The notes beneath the pieces were generated by a model. The model ran no database searches, had not been told where the DNA came from, and saw only the letters and a program-made list of their open reading frames with translations. This document shows, piece after piece, positions 9,118-17,996 of a stretch of 64,000 bases of DNA (the first letter of the stretch is position 1; every line of letters starts with the position of its first letter). Origin of the DNA: Synechococcus sp. MU1643 (GTDB taxonomy: Bacteria; Cyanobacteriota; Cyanobacteriia; PCC-6307; Cyanobiaceae); NCBI RefSeq assembly GCF_020514095.1, contig NZ_VTKY01000001.1, positions 620,001 through 684,000 on the forward strand, written 5' to 3'. Both the position numbers and the translations under genes were made by a program.

Positions 9118-9765
9118 TCAGCGGCGGCCGGCGCTGGTCACCACCAGATGCCTGGAGGCATCAATCTGAAGCCAGCCTTCATCCCGCAACTGACCCAAGA
9201 CGCGGGTCACAGTCACCCTTGTGGTGCTGAGGGCGCTAGCGATCTCCTGATGGGTCAGGCGAAGGTTTAGGCGAAGACCAGAATCACAGGGTTCGCCAAA
9301 GTCCTTGGCGAGCAGTTCCAGAAAGCCCCGGACTCGTTCTTCAACGCGGCGCAGCCCCAGCAGAGACAGGAGCGACTCCGCTTGGCGGTAGCGGGCGGCC
9401 ATGGCCTTGGCCAAGCCGAGCGCCAACTGAGGAGACTGCTCAAGCTCCGCCAGATTGCAGCAGAGCAGATCGCAATCGGTAAGTGCGACAGCCTCGTAGG
9501 CCTCCACATTGGTGAATGCCGCAGCGAAGGGTTCATTCGGCCCCACAAGGCCAAGCACCAGCTCATCGCCATGGACTGACACAGCCCCCAGCTTCACCAT
9601 GCCGCGAACCACAAACCAAACGCTGTTCTTCAGCAGAGGAATGAGACTTCCTGAGGTGACATATACAACATTGCGATTGTCGTAGCTGCTTTCAAGAAAC
9701 GCCTTGAAACCCAGAGCCTTTGAACTCAGATCAGCGGACGGAGTGGCAAGCATTTGGAATTCCAT
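9118..9765 (-). CDS. ptrA: Crp/Fnr-family transcription regulator, PtrA type
   Basis: The 215-residue protein has an N-terminal cNMP-binding-like beta-roll (about 30-115; GSLIPLLKNSVWFVVRGMVKLG, LGLVGPNEPFA) and a C-terminal winged helix (LTHQEIASALSTTRVTVTRVLGQL, about 165-190). It lacks an obvious cyclic-nucleotide phosphate-binding cassette. Its neighbour is pstS and its promoter region carries a Pho-box-like array. In marine Synechococcus a Crp-family regulator beside pstS, named PtrA, coordinates the second tier of the phosphate-stress response (from memory). The name here rests on family plus location. Confidence 0.8.
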   Translation of the reverse strand: MEFQMLATPSADLSSKALGFKAFLESSYDNRNVVYVTSGSLIPLLKNSVWFVVRGMVKLGAVSVHGDELVLGLVGPNEPFAAAFTNVEAYEAVALTDCDLLCCNLAELEQSPQLALGLAKAMAARYRQAESLLSLLGLRRVEERVRGFLELLAKDFGEPCDSGLRLNLRLTHQEIASALSTTRVTVTRVLGQLRDEGWLQIDASRHLVVTSAGRR

Positions 9766-9814
9766 GAATCCAGGAAAACTGTATTGAGGACAACATCGAT
9801 TCCCAACAAAGAGC

Positions 9815-9855
9815 TGGGAGAGATTTGGGAGAGATTTGGGAGAGATTAGGTTAAG
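9815..9855 (-). promoter_or_regulatory. Pho-box-like array of four octamers upstream of ptrA
   Basis: Read on the minus strand, the octamer CTTAACCT (9848-9855) is followed by AAT and then three CTCTCCCA octamers separated by AAT, giving an exact 11-bp period over four units. CTTAACCT repeated with three-base spacers is the cyanobacterial PhoB box. Only the first unit matches that consensus exactly; the other three keep the period but not the sequence. The array ends 49 bp upstream of the ptrA start. Confidence 0.6.
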
Positions 9856-9895
9856 AAGGCTCTAACATTGATCGCAATTTGAATTATTTAATGCA

Positions 9896-9921
9896 TAAAA
9901 AAAGGGCCCCGAGGGGCCCCC
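9896..9921 (-). terminator. intrinsic terminator downstream of pstS
   Basis: On the minus strand the stem GGGGCCC...GGGCCCT, with GGGCCCC/GGGGCCC pairing around a GAG loop, is followed by seven Ts. It separates pstS from ptrA, so ptrA must have its own promoter. Confidence 0.85.
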
Positions 9922-9957
9922 TTGATGTTTGGTTTCTAAAACCGATTCAAGCCAAAA

Positions 9958-11001
9958 TCACTTGCCGATCTTTTTGACAGCAGCCTTGGACTTGGCCAGG
10001 ATGTCGCCCTTCAGGGGAACGAAGCCCAGGGAAGAAGCTTTGCTCTGAGCAGCGTCGCTCAGCATGTAGTTGAAGGCCTCCTGCACCACCTTGGCGTTGC
10101 GGCCGTTGCCTTTCTCATACGCCAAAACCCAAGTGAGAGTAGCGATGGGATAAGCGCCTTTGGCGGTGGGGTTGGGGTTCTTACCAGCCAGATCCTTGTC
10201 CAGAGTGATTCCGTTCAGGGCAGTAGCACCTGCAGCCACTGAAGGCTTGAGGAATTGTCCTGAAAGGTTCTGAAGAGCAGCAGCTTTGACGTTGCCCTTG
10301 ATGTACGACTGATTCACGTACCCAATAGCACCGACCCGATTCCGGATCAGGCCAGCAACACCAGAGTTGCCTTTGGCGCCAACACCTGCAGGCCACTTGA
10401 CGGATTTGCCTGTGCCGAGTGTCCAGGTCTTGGAGAAGGCCTGCATGGAGTTGGTGAAGGCCTTGGTGGTGCCAGAGCCATCAGAACGGTGAACCCAGGT
10501 GAGGGTGCCGGGCTGGCAGCCAAGCTCCTTCCAGTTCTTGACCACACCCATGGCGACCTTGACAGCCTGCTCCTGAGTCAGCTTGAGGTCGCAGCCAGGC
10601 TTGTTGTAGCCGAAGGCGATGGTGCCACCCACCATCGGGATCTGGACCACTCCACGGCCGACCTTGGCCATGTCCTTCTTCTTCATCGGATCATCCGATG
10701 CACCGAAGTTCACAGTCTGGTCAATGAAAGCTTTGCGGCCGGAACCGGATCCCACCGCCTGATAGTTCACCTTGAGTCCACCGGAGCCGGCGAGATCGGC
10801 GAACCAGCTCTGGTACACCTTGGCGGGGAAGGACGCTCCGGCTGCATTGAGGCTGGACACACTCGAACTACCACCACAGGCGGCAAGGCCAACAGCGAGA
10901 ACGCTCAGGCTGGAAATAACAGGGAACGATGTGCCCAAACCGTTTGTTTGATTTGGTCCATCCTCCCGCGTCGTGAATCCAGGCTCAGGCGGTGTGCGCA
11001 A
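9958..11001 (-). CDS. pstS: phosphate ABC transporter substrate-binding lipoprotein
   Basis: PstS captures phosphate in the periplasm for the PstCAB permease. The mature part begins GAGASFPAKVYQSW-like (AAGASFPAKVYQSWFADL), and has SGSGRKAFIDQ, GASDDPMKKKD and WVHRSDGSGTTKAF, the phosphate-coordinating segments. A lipobox, VGLAAC, follows a hydrophobic stretch. The start is unclear: the only in-frame ATG (11001) overlaps the upstream gene and gives an odd N-terminus; an in-frame TTG at 10938 would give a short signal peptide. pstCAB are not in this window. Confidence 0.93.
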   Translation of the reverse strand: MRTPPEPGFTTREDGPNQTNGLGTSFPVISSLSVLAVGLAACGGSSSVSSLNAAGASFPAKVYQSWFADLAGSGGLKVNYQAVGSGSGRKAFIDQTVNFGASDDPMKKKDMAKVGRGVVQIPMVGGTIAFGYNKPGCDLKLTQEQAVKVAMGVVKNWKELGCQPGTLTWVHRSDGSGTTKAFTNSMQAFSKTWTLGTGKSVKWPAGVGAKGNSGVAGLIRNRVGAIGYVNQSYIKGNVKAAALQNLSGQFLKPSVAAGATALNGITLDKDLAGKNPNPTAKGAYPIATLTWVLAYEKGNGRNAKVVQEAFNYMLSDAAQSKASSLGFVPLKGDILAKSKAAVKKIGK

Positions 11002-11242
11002 CGGTGAGCCGCGTCGCGACTGAATAGCAGCGCAGCCAGCGGTTCACCCGTTTGCGGTGGGGGGCGGGGACCTCCCCAATCAACTGGCTGAGTTCATCAG
11101 CCCCAATGCGTCGCAGGGCGCGCACGTCAACATGCCAGAGCGCTTCGGCTTCACGAATCAACCGCGCCCAGGTACGCACCTGCTGCCACTGGCGCAGGCG
11201 GGAGCGAATTGGACGTTGATGGGGATGCAGAAATGCCGTCAT
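10985..11242 (-). CDS. small basic protein of unknown function
   Basis: The 85-residue product is rich in Arg and Trp (RPIRSRLRQWQQVRTWARLIREAEALWHVDVRALRRIG) and is predicted mostly helical. It lies immediately upstream of pstS, overlapping the farthest possible pstS start by 17 bp. No family is recognised. No competing frame in this stretch is better. Confidence 0.5.
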   Translation of the reverse strand: MTAFLHPHQRPIRSRLRQWQQVRTWARLIREAEALWHVDVRALRRIGADELSQLIGEVPAPHRKRVNRWLRCYSVATRLTVAHTA

Positions 11243-11321
11243 GGCTTCAGCCTGCTGCGCTCAGCGGCGCTCTCTGCAAAACCACCCAGACGCTTCGGAG
11301 TGCTGAAGCAAATGCGCAGGC

Positions 11322-12164
11322 TCAGGCGCTGAGGCGATCGGTCTCGAGCTCAACGGGGGCAACAAGAAAATCAAGTTCCGCCACCTCGCGATCGCTCAAA
11401 CGACGGGTCCAGGCCCCCTTGATCGGATCGTTCCAACGGAAACCCGCTGCTTTGGCCAGATGGCGTTCTTCGAAGGACACCCGGGCACGCATCAACTGGC
11501 GCGGTTCCAGGCCCCGCTCCAACAGCTGCTCAAGGTCGTCACAACGTGCGAACACCTCTGCGATATAGATGCAATCGCTGAGGGCGCGGTGGGCGGCCCA
11601 GACCGGGACGCCATAGGCCAAGGCCAGGTCCCGCACCGACGGCCGCGAACGCAACTGACGCTCCCCCGGCCAACGGATGTCTTCCATGGTGCAAAGCCAC
11701 GGTGTTGCGGTGGCCGGCACGACACCAAGACCAAACCACTGGCGATCAAAGGCCGCGTTATGGGCCACCAGCAGATCGGCAGCAGCTAGCAGATGCTCAA
11801 ACCACACCAGCGCCTCCTGCCAGGGCTGGGGCCGACGGGTGACGGCGGCGGGAATCCGGTTGATCGCCTCTGCCGCGTTGGAATCCACGGGCAGAAGAAA
11901 CGATTGCTGCGCCAGCACCGAACGACTCGGCACATCAAACAAAATGCAGCCCACCTCAAGGCACTGGTCCTGCTGCGGATCCAAACCGGAGGTTTCGGTG
12001 TCAATGATCAGCAAAGTGGTCGGGGAGGCCTCTGGCGCGTGCTCTGGCTGATCAGCCTTGGCCTCGGGCTCGACGGCTGGTGATGAAGGCAACAGGGTTG
12101 GCGCTGTTTGGGTCTCCGCCTGAGGTCTTGAAAACCCCGCAAGCAAATCGAGCTGTTCAGGCAT
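11322..12164 (-). CDS. 3'-5' exonuclease, DnaQ-like (DEDDh)
   Basis: The exonuclease domain spans about residues 45-215. ExoI motif LLIIDTETSGLDP carries the first Asp and Glu, ExoII lies in LLVAHNAAFDRQWF, and ExoIII in AAHRALSDCIYIAEVF carries His and the last Asp. About 45 Pro/Glu/Gln-rich residues precede it. A C-terminal segment (SFEERHLAKAAGFRWNDPIKGAWTRRLSDREV) follows, a feature of cyanobacterial members of this group. It may proofread or trim DNA or RNA ends; no substrate is assigned. Confidence 0.88.
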   Translation of the reverse strand: MPEQLDLLAGFSRPQAETQTAPTLLPSSPAVEPEAKADQPEHAPEASPTTLLIIDTETSGLDPQQDQCLEVGCILFDVPSRSVLAQQSFLLPVDSNAAEAINRIPAAVTRRPQPWQEALVWFEHLLAAADLLVAHNAAFDRQWFGLGVVPATATPWLCTMEDIRWPGERQLRSRPSVRDLALAYGVPVWAAHRALSDCIYIAEVFARCDDLEQLLERGLEPRQLMRARVSFEERHLAKAAGFRWNDPIKGAWTRRLSDREVAELDFLVAPVELETDRLSA

Positions 12165-12250
12165 GGCGCAGTGACTCCTCCCACCACTGATTCTCCCGCC
12201 CCGGGCAAGGTGCCTGCTGCCTAGGGTTCAGCCCTCTTCATTTCAATCCA

Positions 12251-12706
12251 ATGGCCCTCGGGATCGGCGACCGGCTCCCCTCCTTCAGCCTGGAGGATCA
12301 GAACGGTGACCTTCGCACTCCCGCCTCGGTTCAGGGCCGCTGGCTCGTGCTGTTCTTCTATCCCAAGGACGACACGCCAGGCTGCACGGCTGAAGCCTGC
12401 AGCTTCCGCGACAACGCTGAGAGCTTTGCGGCCCTCGATGCAGAGGTTTGGGGCATCAGCGGTGATGACGCCGTCAGCCACCGCCGTTTCGCCACCCGCC
12501 ACAACCTCACGTTTCCTCTGCTTTGCGACCGCAATAACGCCCTGCGCCGCGAGATGGGTGTACCCAAAGCCCTTGGTCTGCTGCCCGGTCGCGTCACCTA
12601 CATCGTTGACGGGGAGGGAGTGATCCGTCACACCTTCAGCAACCTCTTGGATGGTCCGGCCCACGTGCGTGAAGCACAGCAGGTGCTGAATCAGCTGCGC
12701 GGTTGA
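12251..12706 (+). CDS. bcp: thioredoxin-dependent thiol peroxidase, Bcp/PrxQ
   Basis: This 151-residue peroxiredoxin reduces peroxides. It shows FFYPKDDTPGCTAEACSFRDN, with peroxidatic Cys in the PxxxTPGCTxEAC context and the PrxQ-type second Cys five residues later. The C-terminal part (LLPGRVTYIVDGEGVIRHTFSN) is typical. It overlaps no partner but the next gene starts two bases after its stop, so the two are probably cotranscribed. Confidence 0.95.
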   Translation: MALGIGDRLPSFSLEDQNGDLRTPASVQGRWLVLFFYPKDDTPGCTAEACSFRDNAESFAALDAEVWGISGDDAVSHRRFATRHNLTFPLLCDRNNALRREMGVPKALGLLPGRVTYIVDGEGVIRHTFSNLLDGPAHVREAQQVLNQLRG

Positions 12707-12708
12707 GC

Positions 12709-13437
12709 ATGGCCAACTGGCGTCAGCTGGGTGCGATCTGGCAACTGCGGCCGGCCGAACCCAAGGGATTGATCGAATTCATCGGCGGCAGCTATCTGGC
12801 AGCCACACCCCAGATCAGCTACCGCAGGCTGCTGGAAGACCTAGCGGCGGGCGGGTTGGCCGTGCATGCCTGGGCCTATGTGCCTGGGTTCGATCATCAA
12901 CGCCAGGCCCGCGATGCCTGGAGTGCCTTCCGCTCAGCGCGTCGCCAACTTGAGGAGCGCTGCGGGGCCCTTTCAGCTCCGCTGCGGCTTGGCCACAGCC
13001 TGGGATGCAAGCTTCACCTGCTGGCCCCCGATGGGGGTCGCGGCAGCAGGGCCCTGGTGGCCCTGAGCTTCAACAACTTCAACGCCGACCGTTCGATTCC
13101 CCTGCTGGGCGAACTGGCACCCCGGCTCGGGGTGGAAACCGAGTTCAGCCCCAGTCCAGCCGAAACGCTTCGCTTGATCAGCCGCCACTACCAACAGGAG
13201 CGGAATCTGGTGGTGCGCTTCGGCCGCGATGAGCTGGATCAAAGCGGTGATCTGATCGAGGCCCTTCGAGAACGTCCCTCCGACGCCAGCTCAACCCTGG
13301 AACTTCCCGGCGATCACCTCACGCCGGCCAGTGCCGGGCTGCGACGCAGCTTCCTAGGAGACTGGGCGGACGACCCCAAGCGGGTGGCGGTCATCCGTCA
13401 GCTGAGCCAAACCATCGGCAAGGCGATCAGGCCCTGA
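12709..13437 (+). CDS. DUF1350 family protein (alpha/beta-hydrolase-like)
   Basis: The 242-residue product carries [23 protein letters not shown] near the N-terminus and [14 protein letters not shown] around residue 100, where GHSLG resembles the nucleophile elbow of an alpha/beta hydrolase. The segment [16 protein letters not shown] is typical of DUF1350. The family occurs in cyanobacteria and plastids and has no firmly known reaction. The ATG at 12709 is chosen over a TTG at 12703 that overlaps the bcp stop. It converges with acs, overlapping by 11 bp. Confidence 0.82.
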   Translation: MANWRQLGAIWQLRPAEPKGLIEFIGGSYLAATPQISYRRLLEDLAAGGLAVHAWAYVPGFDHQRQARDAWSAFRSARRQLEERCGALSAPLRLGHSLGCKLHLLAPDGGRGSRALVALSFNNFNADRSIPLLGELAPRLGVETEFSPSPAETLRLISRHYQQERNLVVRFGRDELDQSGDLIEALRERPSDASSTLELPGDHLTPASAGLRRSFLGDWADDPKRVAVIRQLSQTIGKAIRP

Positions 13438-15400
13438 GGCGATCCAAAACGGAGCGATCCTCCAGGGTGCTGGTGTCGCCACTCACCTCCTGACCCGCCG
13501 CCAAGGCCCGCAGGATCCGGCGCATGATCTTGCCGCTGCGGGTCTTGGGAAGTGCATCACTGCAACGGATCTCATCCGGCCGGGCGATCGGACCGATCTC
13601 CTTGCCGACGTGGATCCGCAATTCCTTCACCAGGGCGTCATCGCCCTCACGGCCTGACTCGAGGGTGACGAAGGCCACAATGCCTTCGCCCTTGAGGTCA
13701 TCAGGACGACCCACAACGGCCGCCTCCGCCACCGCGGGGTGACTGACCAGAGCTGATTCGATCTCCATCGTGCCGAGACGGTGGCCCGAGACGTTGATCA
13801 CGTCATCGACGCGACCCATGACCCAGAAGTAGCCATCGGCATCACGCCGGGCGCCATCCCCCGCGAAATAGAGGTAGGAACCATCGGCAGGCCGGATGTG
13901 CTCCCAATAGCTCTCGCGGAAGCGTTGGGGGTTGCCATGCACGGTACGCATCATTCCTGGCCAGGGGGCACGCACCGCCAGATACCCGCCTTCATCGGCA
14001 CCACAGCTGTTGCCTTCCGCATCGATGATGTCGGCCTGAATGCCAGGCAGGGGCAGGGTGGCAGAGCCGGGCTTGGTGGGCGTTGCACCAGGCAGGGGGC
14101 TGATCATTACCCCGCCGGTTTCCGTCTGCCACCAGGTGTCGACGATCGAGCAGCGGTTGCCTCCAATCACGTCGCGATACCACATCCAGGCCTCCGGATT
14201 TATTGGTTCGCCAACGGTGCCGAGCAGGCGGAGGCTGCTCATGTCGAACTGATCCGGAACGGAGCGGCCGCTCTTCATAAATGCCCGGATTGCGGTGGGA
14301 GCCGTGTAAAAGATCGTGATTCCGTGCTTCTGAATCAACTCCCAGAAGGCACCGGGCTTGGACGGGCGCGGTGCTCCCTCGTACATCACCGTCGTTGCAC
14401 CGTTCGATAACGGGCCATAGACGATGTAGCTGTGGCCGGTGATCCAACCCACATCGGCGGTACACCAGAAGACATCCTCATCCCGGATGTCGAAAATCCA
14501 CTGGAAGGTGAGATGGGCCCAGAGGTTGTAACCGGCGGTGGTATGAACCACGCCCTTAGGTTTGCCGGTGGAGCCGGATGTGTAAAGAACGAAGAGGCGG
14601 TCCTCGCTAGCCATCGGGGCAGCGGGGCAGTCGTCACTTTGACCCTCCACCAGGTCATGCCACCACTGATCGCGACCGGCAACCATCTCCACGTCCTGCT
14701 TGGTGCGCTGCACCACAAGCACACCGGTCACCGAGGGGCAGGCGCCGTTGGCCAGCGCCGCATCCACCGCGGGCTTGAGAGACACCGGATTGTCCTTGCG
14801 GAAGCCGCCATCAGCGGTAATCACCGCTTTCACTTCGCCGTCATTGAGACGGTCCCTTAGGGCTTCTGCGGAAAAGCCACCGAACACCACCGAATGGGGA
14901 GCACCAATGCGAGCGCAAGCGAGCATGGCGATCGCCGCCTCAGGCACCATCGGCATATAAAGCGCCACAAGATCACCCTTGCCAATGCCCATGGCCTTGA
15001 GGCCATTGGCGGCTTTGCAGACCTCGGCATGCAGTTCCTGGTAGGTGAACCGGCGCACATCCCCCGGCTCTCCTTCCCAGATCAACGCTGTTTTCTGAGC
15101 CTTTGGCCCATCGAGATGACGGTCCAGGCAGTTGTAGGAGAGGTTCGTCGTACCACCCTCAAACCAGCGCGCAAACGGAGGATTGGACCAGTCGAGCACG
15201 GTATGGAAGGGCTCGAACCAATGCAGTTCTCGGCAGGCGGCCTCACCCCAGAACGCATCTGGATCGTTTTTGGCGGCATCGGCCATGGCCCGGTAGGCCT
15301 CGAGGCTGCCGATGCGAGCTTTAGCGGAGGTGTCTGCTGGCGGCTCGAACACCCGCTGCTCCTGCAGCACGCTTTCGATCGTGGTGTTGGCGTCGGTCAC
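13427..15400 (-). CDS. acs: acetyl-coenzyme A synthetase
   Basis: The AMP-forming enzyme activates acetate to acetyl-CoA. It shows the AMP-binding P-loop [15 protein letters not shown] near residue 268, [24 protein letters not shown], the hinge and A10 motif ([27 protein letters not shown] with the acetylatable Lys). Length of 657 residues is typical. It is bordered by convergent DUF1350 and divergent HAD genes, so it is probably monocistronic. Confidence 0.97.
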   Translation of the reverse strand: MTDANTTIESVLQEQRVFEPPADTSAKARIGSLEAYRAMADAAKNDPDAFWGEAACRELHWFEPFHTVLDWSNPPFARWFEGGTTNLSYNCLDRHLDGPKAQKTALIWEGEPGDVRRFTYQELHAEVCKAANGLKAMGIGKGDLVALYMPMVPEAAIAMLACARIGAPHSVVFGGFSAEALRDRLNDGEVKAVITADGGFRKDNPVSLKPAVDAALANGACPSVTGVLVVQRTKQDVEMVAGRDQWWHDLVEGQSDDCPAAPMASEDRLFVLYTSGSTGKPKGVVHTTAGYNLWAHLTFQWIFDIRDEDVFWCTADVGWITGHSYIVYGPLSNGATTVMYEGAPRPSKPGAFWELIQKHGITIFYTAPTAIRAFMKSGRSVPDQFDMSSLRLLGTVGEPINPEAWMWYRDVIGGNRCSIVDTWWQTETGGVMISPLPGATPTKPGSATLPLPGIQADIIDAEGNSCGADEGGYLAVRAPWPGMMRTVHGNPQRFRESYWEHIRPADGSYLYFAGDGARRDADGYFWVMGRVDDVINVSGHRLGTMEIESALVSHPAVAEAAVVGRPDDLKGEGIVAFVTLESGREGDDALVKELRIHVGKEIGPIARPDEIRCSDALPKTRSGKIMRRILRALAAGQEVSGDTSTLEDRSVLDRLRA

Positions 15401-15529
15401 AGCAGACTGCGCAGTGCATCTCCTCGAAGGGTAAGGAGCAGGACCCCGGTTGATCCAGGTCCCGTATCAATCCGTCGGACGATGATGCAGTCGATGCGAA
15501 AGGATTGAGCTGGGCATCACCGTTCCGGG

Positions 15530-16180
15530 ATGAAACTGCCACCTGCCGCTTGCCTGTTCGATCTGGATGGGCTTCTGCTCGACACCGAGCCGCTGCATGG
15601 CCGGGGCTGGTGGGAAGCCGCAGCTCACTTCGGCACCCAGCTGAGCGAGGTCCAGTTGATGCAGCTGAAAGGCCGTCGCCGACTCGACTGTGCGGCCCAA
15701 GTGGATGCATGGCTGGCCAAACCGGTGGGCGCGGATGCCTTGTTGGCGGTGCAGCAACCGATTGTTCGTGCCCTGCTCCCGGATGCTGCCCCGATGCCCG
15801 CAGCGCAGGAGCTGGTAACGCACTGCCACAACCGGGGCATCCCCATGGCGCTGGTCACCAGCAGCAGCCGCGACGCCGTTGAATTCAAAGCAGCCCCCCA
15901 TCCCTGGCTCGAGCAGATCCATGAACGGGTTTACGGCGACGATCCCGACCTTGACGCGGGCAAACCCGACCCCGCTCCCTTTCGGCTTGCCGCCCAGCGC
16001 CTGGGGCTCCACCCCAAAGACTGCTGGGCCCTTGAGGATTCCCAGGCCGGTAGCCAATCAGCCCTTGGCGCCGGTTGTCAGGTCTGGCTAGTGAGCACCA
16101 CAGGCTCTAAGCATCCAAACTTGAACTCCAATCCCTGTGGAATCAATAGCCTGGCTGTTGTGTTGAGTCTGTTGTCTTGA
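15530..16180 (+). CDS. HAD-superfamily hydrolase, phosphatase/phosphomutase type
   Basis: The 216-residue product begins LFDLDGLLLDTEPLHG, with the DxD nucleophile and acid of HAD enzymes. It continues with ALVTSSSRDAV (motif 2 Thr/Ser), and KPDPAPFRLAAQRLG and ALEDSQAG (motifs 3 and 4). The alpha-helical cap after motif 1 places it near beta-phosphoglucomutase and phosphoglycolate phosphatase types. Substrate cannot be told from sequence alone. Confidence 0.88.
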   Translation: MKLPPAACLFDLDGLLLDTEPLHGRGWWEAAAHFGTQLSEVQLMQLKGRRRLDCAAQVDAWLAKPVGADALLAVQQPIVRALLPDAAPMPAAQELVTHCHNRGIPMALVTSSSRDAVEFKAAPHPWLEQIHERVYGDDPDLDAGKPDPAPFRLAAQRLGLHPKDCWALEDSQAGSQSALGAGCQVWLVSTTGSKHPNLNSNPCGINSLAVVLSLLS

Positions 16181-16189
16181 GGTTCCAGT

Positions 16190-17161
16190 TCAGTACAGAC
16201 GGCTGAGGACAAAGTCCGGCAGTTCCATCAAGGCGCGTTGCGCTGCGGACTCCGGCAGCCAGGCGATCGATTCACGGGATTCGCGGGCAAAGGTTTCTGC
16301 AAGCGCACGGGTGCGTTCAATCGCCTTGGATGCCCGAACCATTTCCAGCGCCTTGTCCAGGTCACCGGGCTCAGAGAACTGGCGATCAATCAACGGCTGC
16401 AGCGATGGATGCTCCTCAAGGGCATAGAAAGTGGGAGCGGTTAGATAGCCACTGGCGAGATCACTGGCTGCAGGCTTGCCGAGCTGCTGGTCGTTTCCGG
16501 TGAAATCGAGAATGTCATCAACCACCTGGAAGGCCAAGCCCAACTGGCGGCCGAATTGGTAGAGGCTGTCGAGCTGAGACGGCGAGCAGCCGGTGAGCAC
16601 ACCCGCTGCTCGGGAACTGTTGGCAATTAGTGATGCCGTCTTGCAGTAGCTCTTTTCGAGGTAGGTCTCAAAGGTTTGGGCTGTATCGAAGCGGTATAGA
16701 CCCTGTTTAACCTCACCATCGGCGAGGTCCATGATCACGCGGCTCAGCAGCTTCACCACATCGAGGTCGTCGAGGTTGGCGAGGTGCCAGCTGGCCTGCG
16801 CGAAGAGAAAGTCGCCGGCAAGAACCGCAACGCGGGCATCAAAACGGCTGTGGACCGTGTCCACACCGCGCCGGGTCGAAGCCTCATCTACCACATCGTC
16901 GTGAACAAGCGAGGCGGTATGGATCATTTCCGTGATCTCAGCCAAGCGGCGATGGCGCGGCGAAAGATCTCCTTTCTCCGAAAGAGCGCGCGACAGGAGC
17001 AAAACAATGCCCGGGCGTAAACGCTTGCCACCGGCGCTGAACAGGTGTTCCGCAGCGGCCTGGAGAATGGGGTGACCTGCCCCGATCAGGCTGCGCAGGT
17101 CTCCGAGCAGGGTTTCAAGATCTGTCTCTACCGGTTGGAGTAGCTCGGTAACGGTGCTCAT
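16190..17161 (-). CDS. sds: all-trans polyprenyl (solanesyl) diphosphate synthase
   Basis: The 323-residue prenyltransferase has the first Asp-rich motif SLVHDDVVDEASTRRG and the second FQVVDDILDFTGN, with GGKRLRPGIVLLLSRAL for substrate binding. Long-chain members make the side chain of plastoquinone in cyanobacteria. The start at 17161 (MSTVTELLQ) is preferred to 17362, which would run into murI. Chain length is inferred from family resemblance, with small residues before the first motif. Confidence 0.9.
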   Translation of the reverse strand: MSTVTELLQPVETDLETLLGDLRSLIGAGHPILQAAAEHLFSAGGKRLRPGIVLLLSRALSEKGDLSPRHRRLAEITEMIHTASLVHDDVVDEASTRRGVDTVHSRFDARVAVLAGDFLFAQASWHLANLDDLDVVKLLSRVIMDLADGEVKQGLYRFDTAQTFETYLEKSYCKTASLIANSSRAAGVLTGCSPSQLDSLYQFGRQLGLAFQVVDDILDFTGNDQQLGKPAASDLASGYLTAPTFYALEEHPSLQPLIDRQFSEPGDLDKALEMVRASKAIERTRALAETFARESRESIAWLPESAAQRALMELPDFVLSRLY

Positions 17162-17198
17162 GACTCCCCTCGGCGCCGCGATCCTAGTGGCCCCACGC

Positions 17199-17996
17199 TC
17201 AGTCCTGCAGCAGCTGAAGGCTGACGACAGGCCGCTGGCCCAGCCAGGGGGTGGCGCGCATCGCGAAGGCATCGGGGTCAGCGGTGACGCAGAAGCGGCA
17301 GCTCTCCAATGAAAACGGCCTTGGAGTCGGCGAAATCCGCGCCGGTGGCCCCAAAACGGCATCTAGTTGACGGGCCACACCGATGGCCGGGTCAATGATC
17401 TGGACCGACTCCGGCAGCAGCTGACGCAACAGAGGCACCAGCAGCGGGTAATGGGTGCAACCCAGCACGATCGACTCAACTGAAGCCGCTAGCAAGGGTT
17501 CGAGATAGGCCTGGGCCGCACGGCGCAGGTCTTCGCTGTTCATCTCGCCTGCTTCGATCAGGGGAACAAAAGCAGGACAGGCCTGCTCAATCACCACCGA
17601 CCCTGGGTGAAGTGCTTCGATGCTGGCCCGATAGGCCGAGGAGGCCACGGTGGCTGGTGTGGCCAACACACCAACACGGCCCGTTTCAACCATCGCTGCG
17701 GCAGCGCCGATCAGGCCGATGACTGGCACCCCGGCCTGCCCCTCGGCCACATCCCTTGCCAAGGCATTGGTGGTGTTGCAGGCCATGACCACCGTGGACA
17801 CCTGTTGGTCGCTTAACCAACCCACCACTTCAGCGGCGATGCGCCGGATGTCATCCGGTTGCCGGTTGCCGTAGGGGACCCGGGCCGTGTCGCCGAGGTA
17901 AACGCAAGGAACAGACCCATGGCGTTCGAGCACCCGGCGCAGAACCGTCAAGCCACCAAGTCCGCTGTCGAAGAAGCCCAGCAGTTGCTGCGTCAT
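17199..17996 (-). CDS. murI: glutamate racemase
   Basis: The enzyme makes D-glutamate for peptidoglycan. It shows LGFFDSGLGGLTVLRR, VVMACNTTNALA with one catalytic Cys, and VESIVLGCTHYPLLVPLL with the second. Length of 265 residues is normal. It overlaps the amidase gene upstream by four bases, so the two wall genes are translationally coupled. Confidence 0.96.
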   Translation of the reverse strand: MTQQLLGFFDSGLGGLTVLRRVLERHGSVPCVYLGDTARVPYGNRQPDDIRRIAAEVVGWLSDQQVSTVVMACNTTNALARDVAEGQAGVPVIGLIGAAAAMVETGRVGVLATPATVASSAYRASIEALHPGSVVIEQACPAFVPLIEAGEMNSEDLRRAAQAYLEPLLAASVESIVLGCTHYPLLVPLLRQLLPESVQIIDPAIGVARQLDAVLGPPARISPTPRPFSLESCRFCVTADPDAFAMRATPWLGQRPVVSLQLLQD

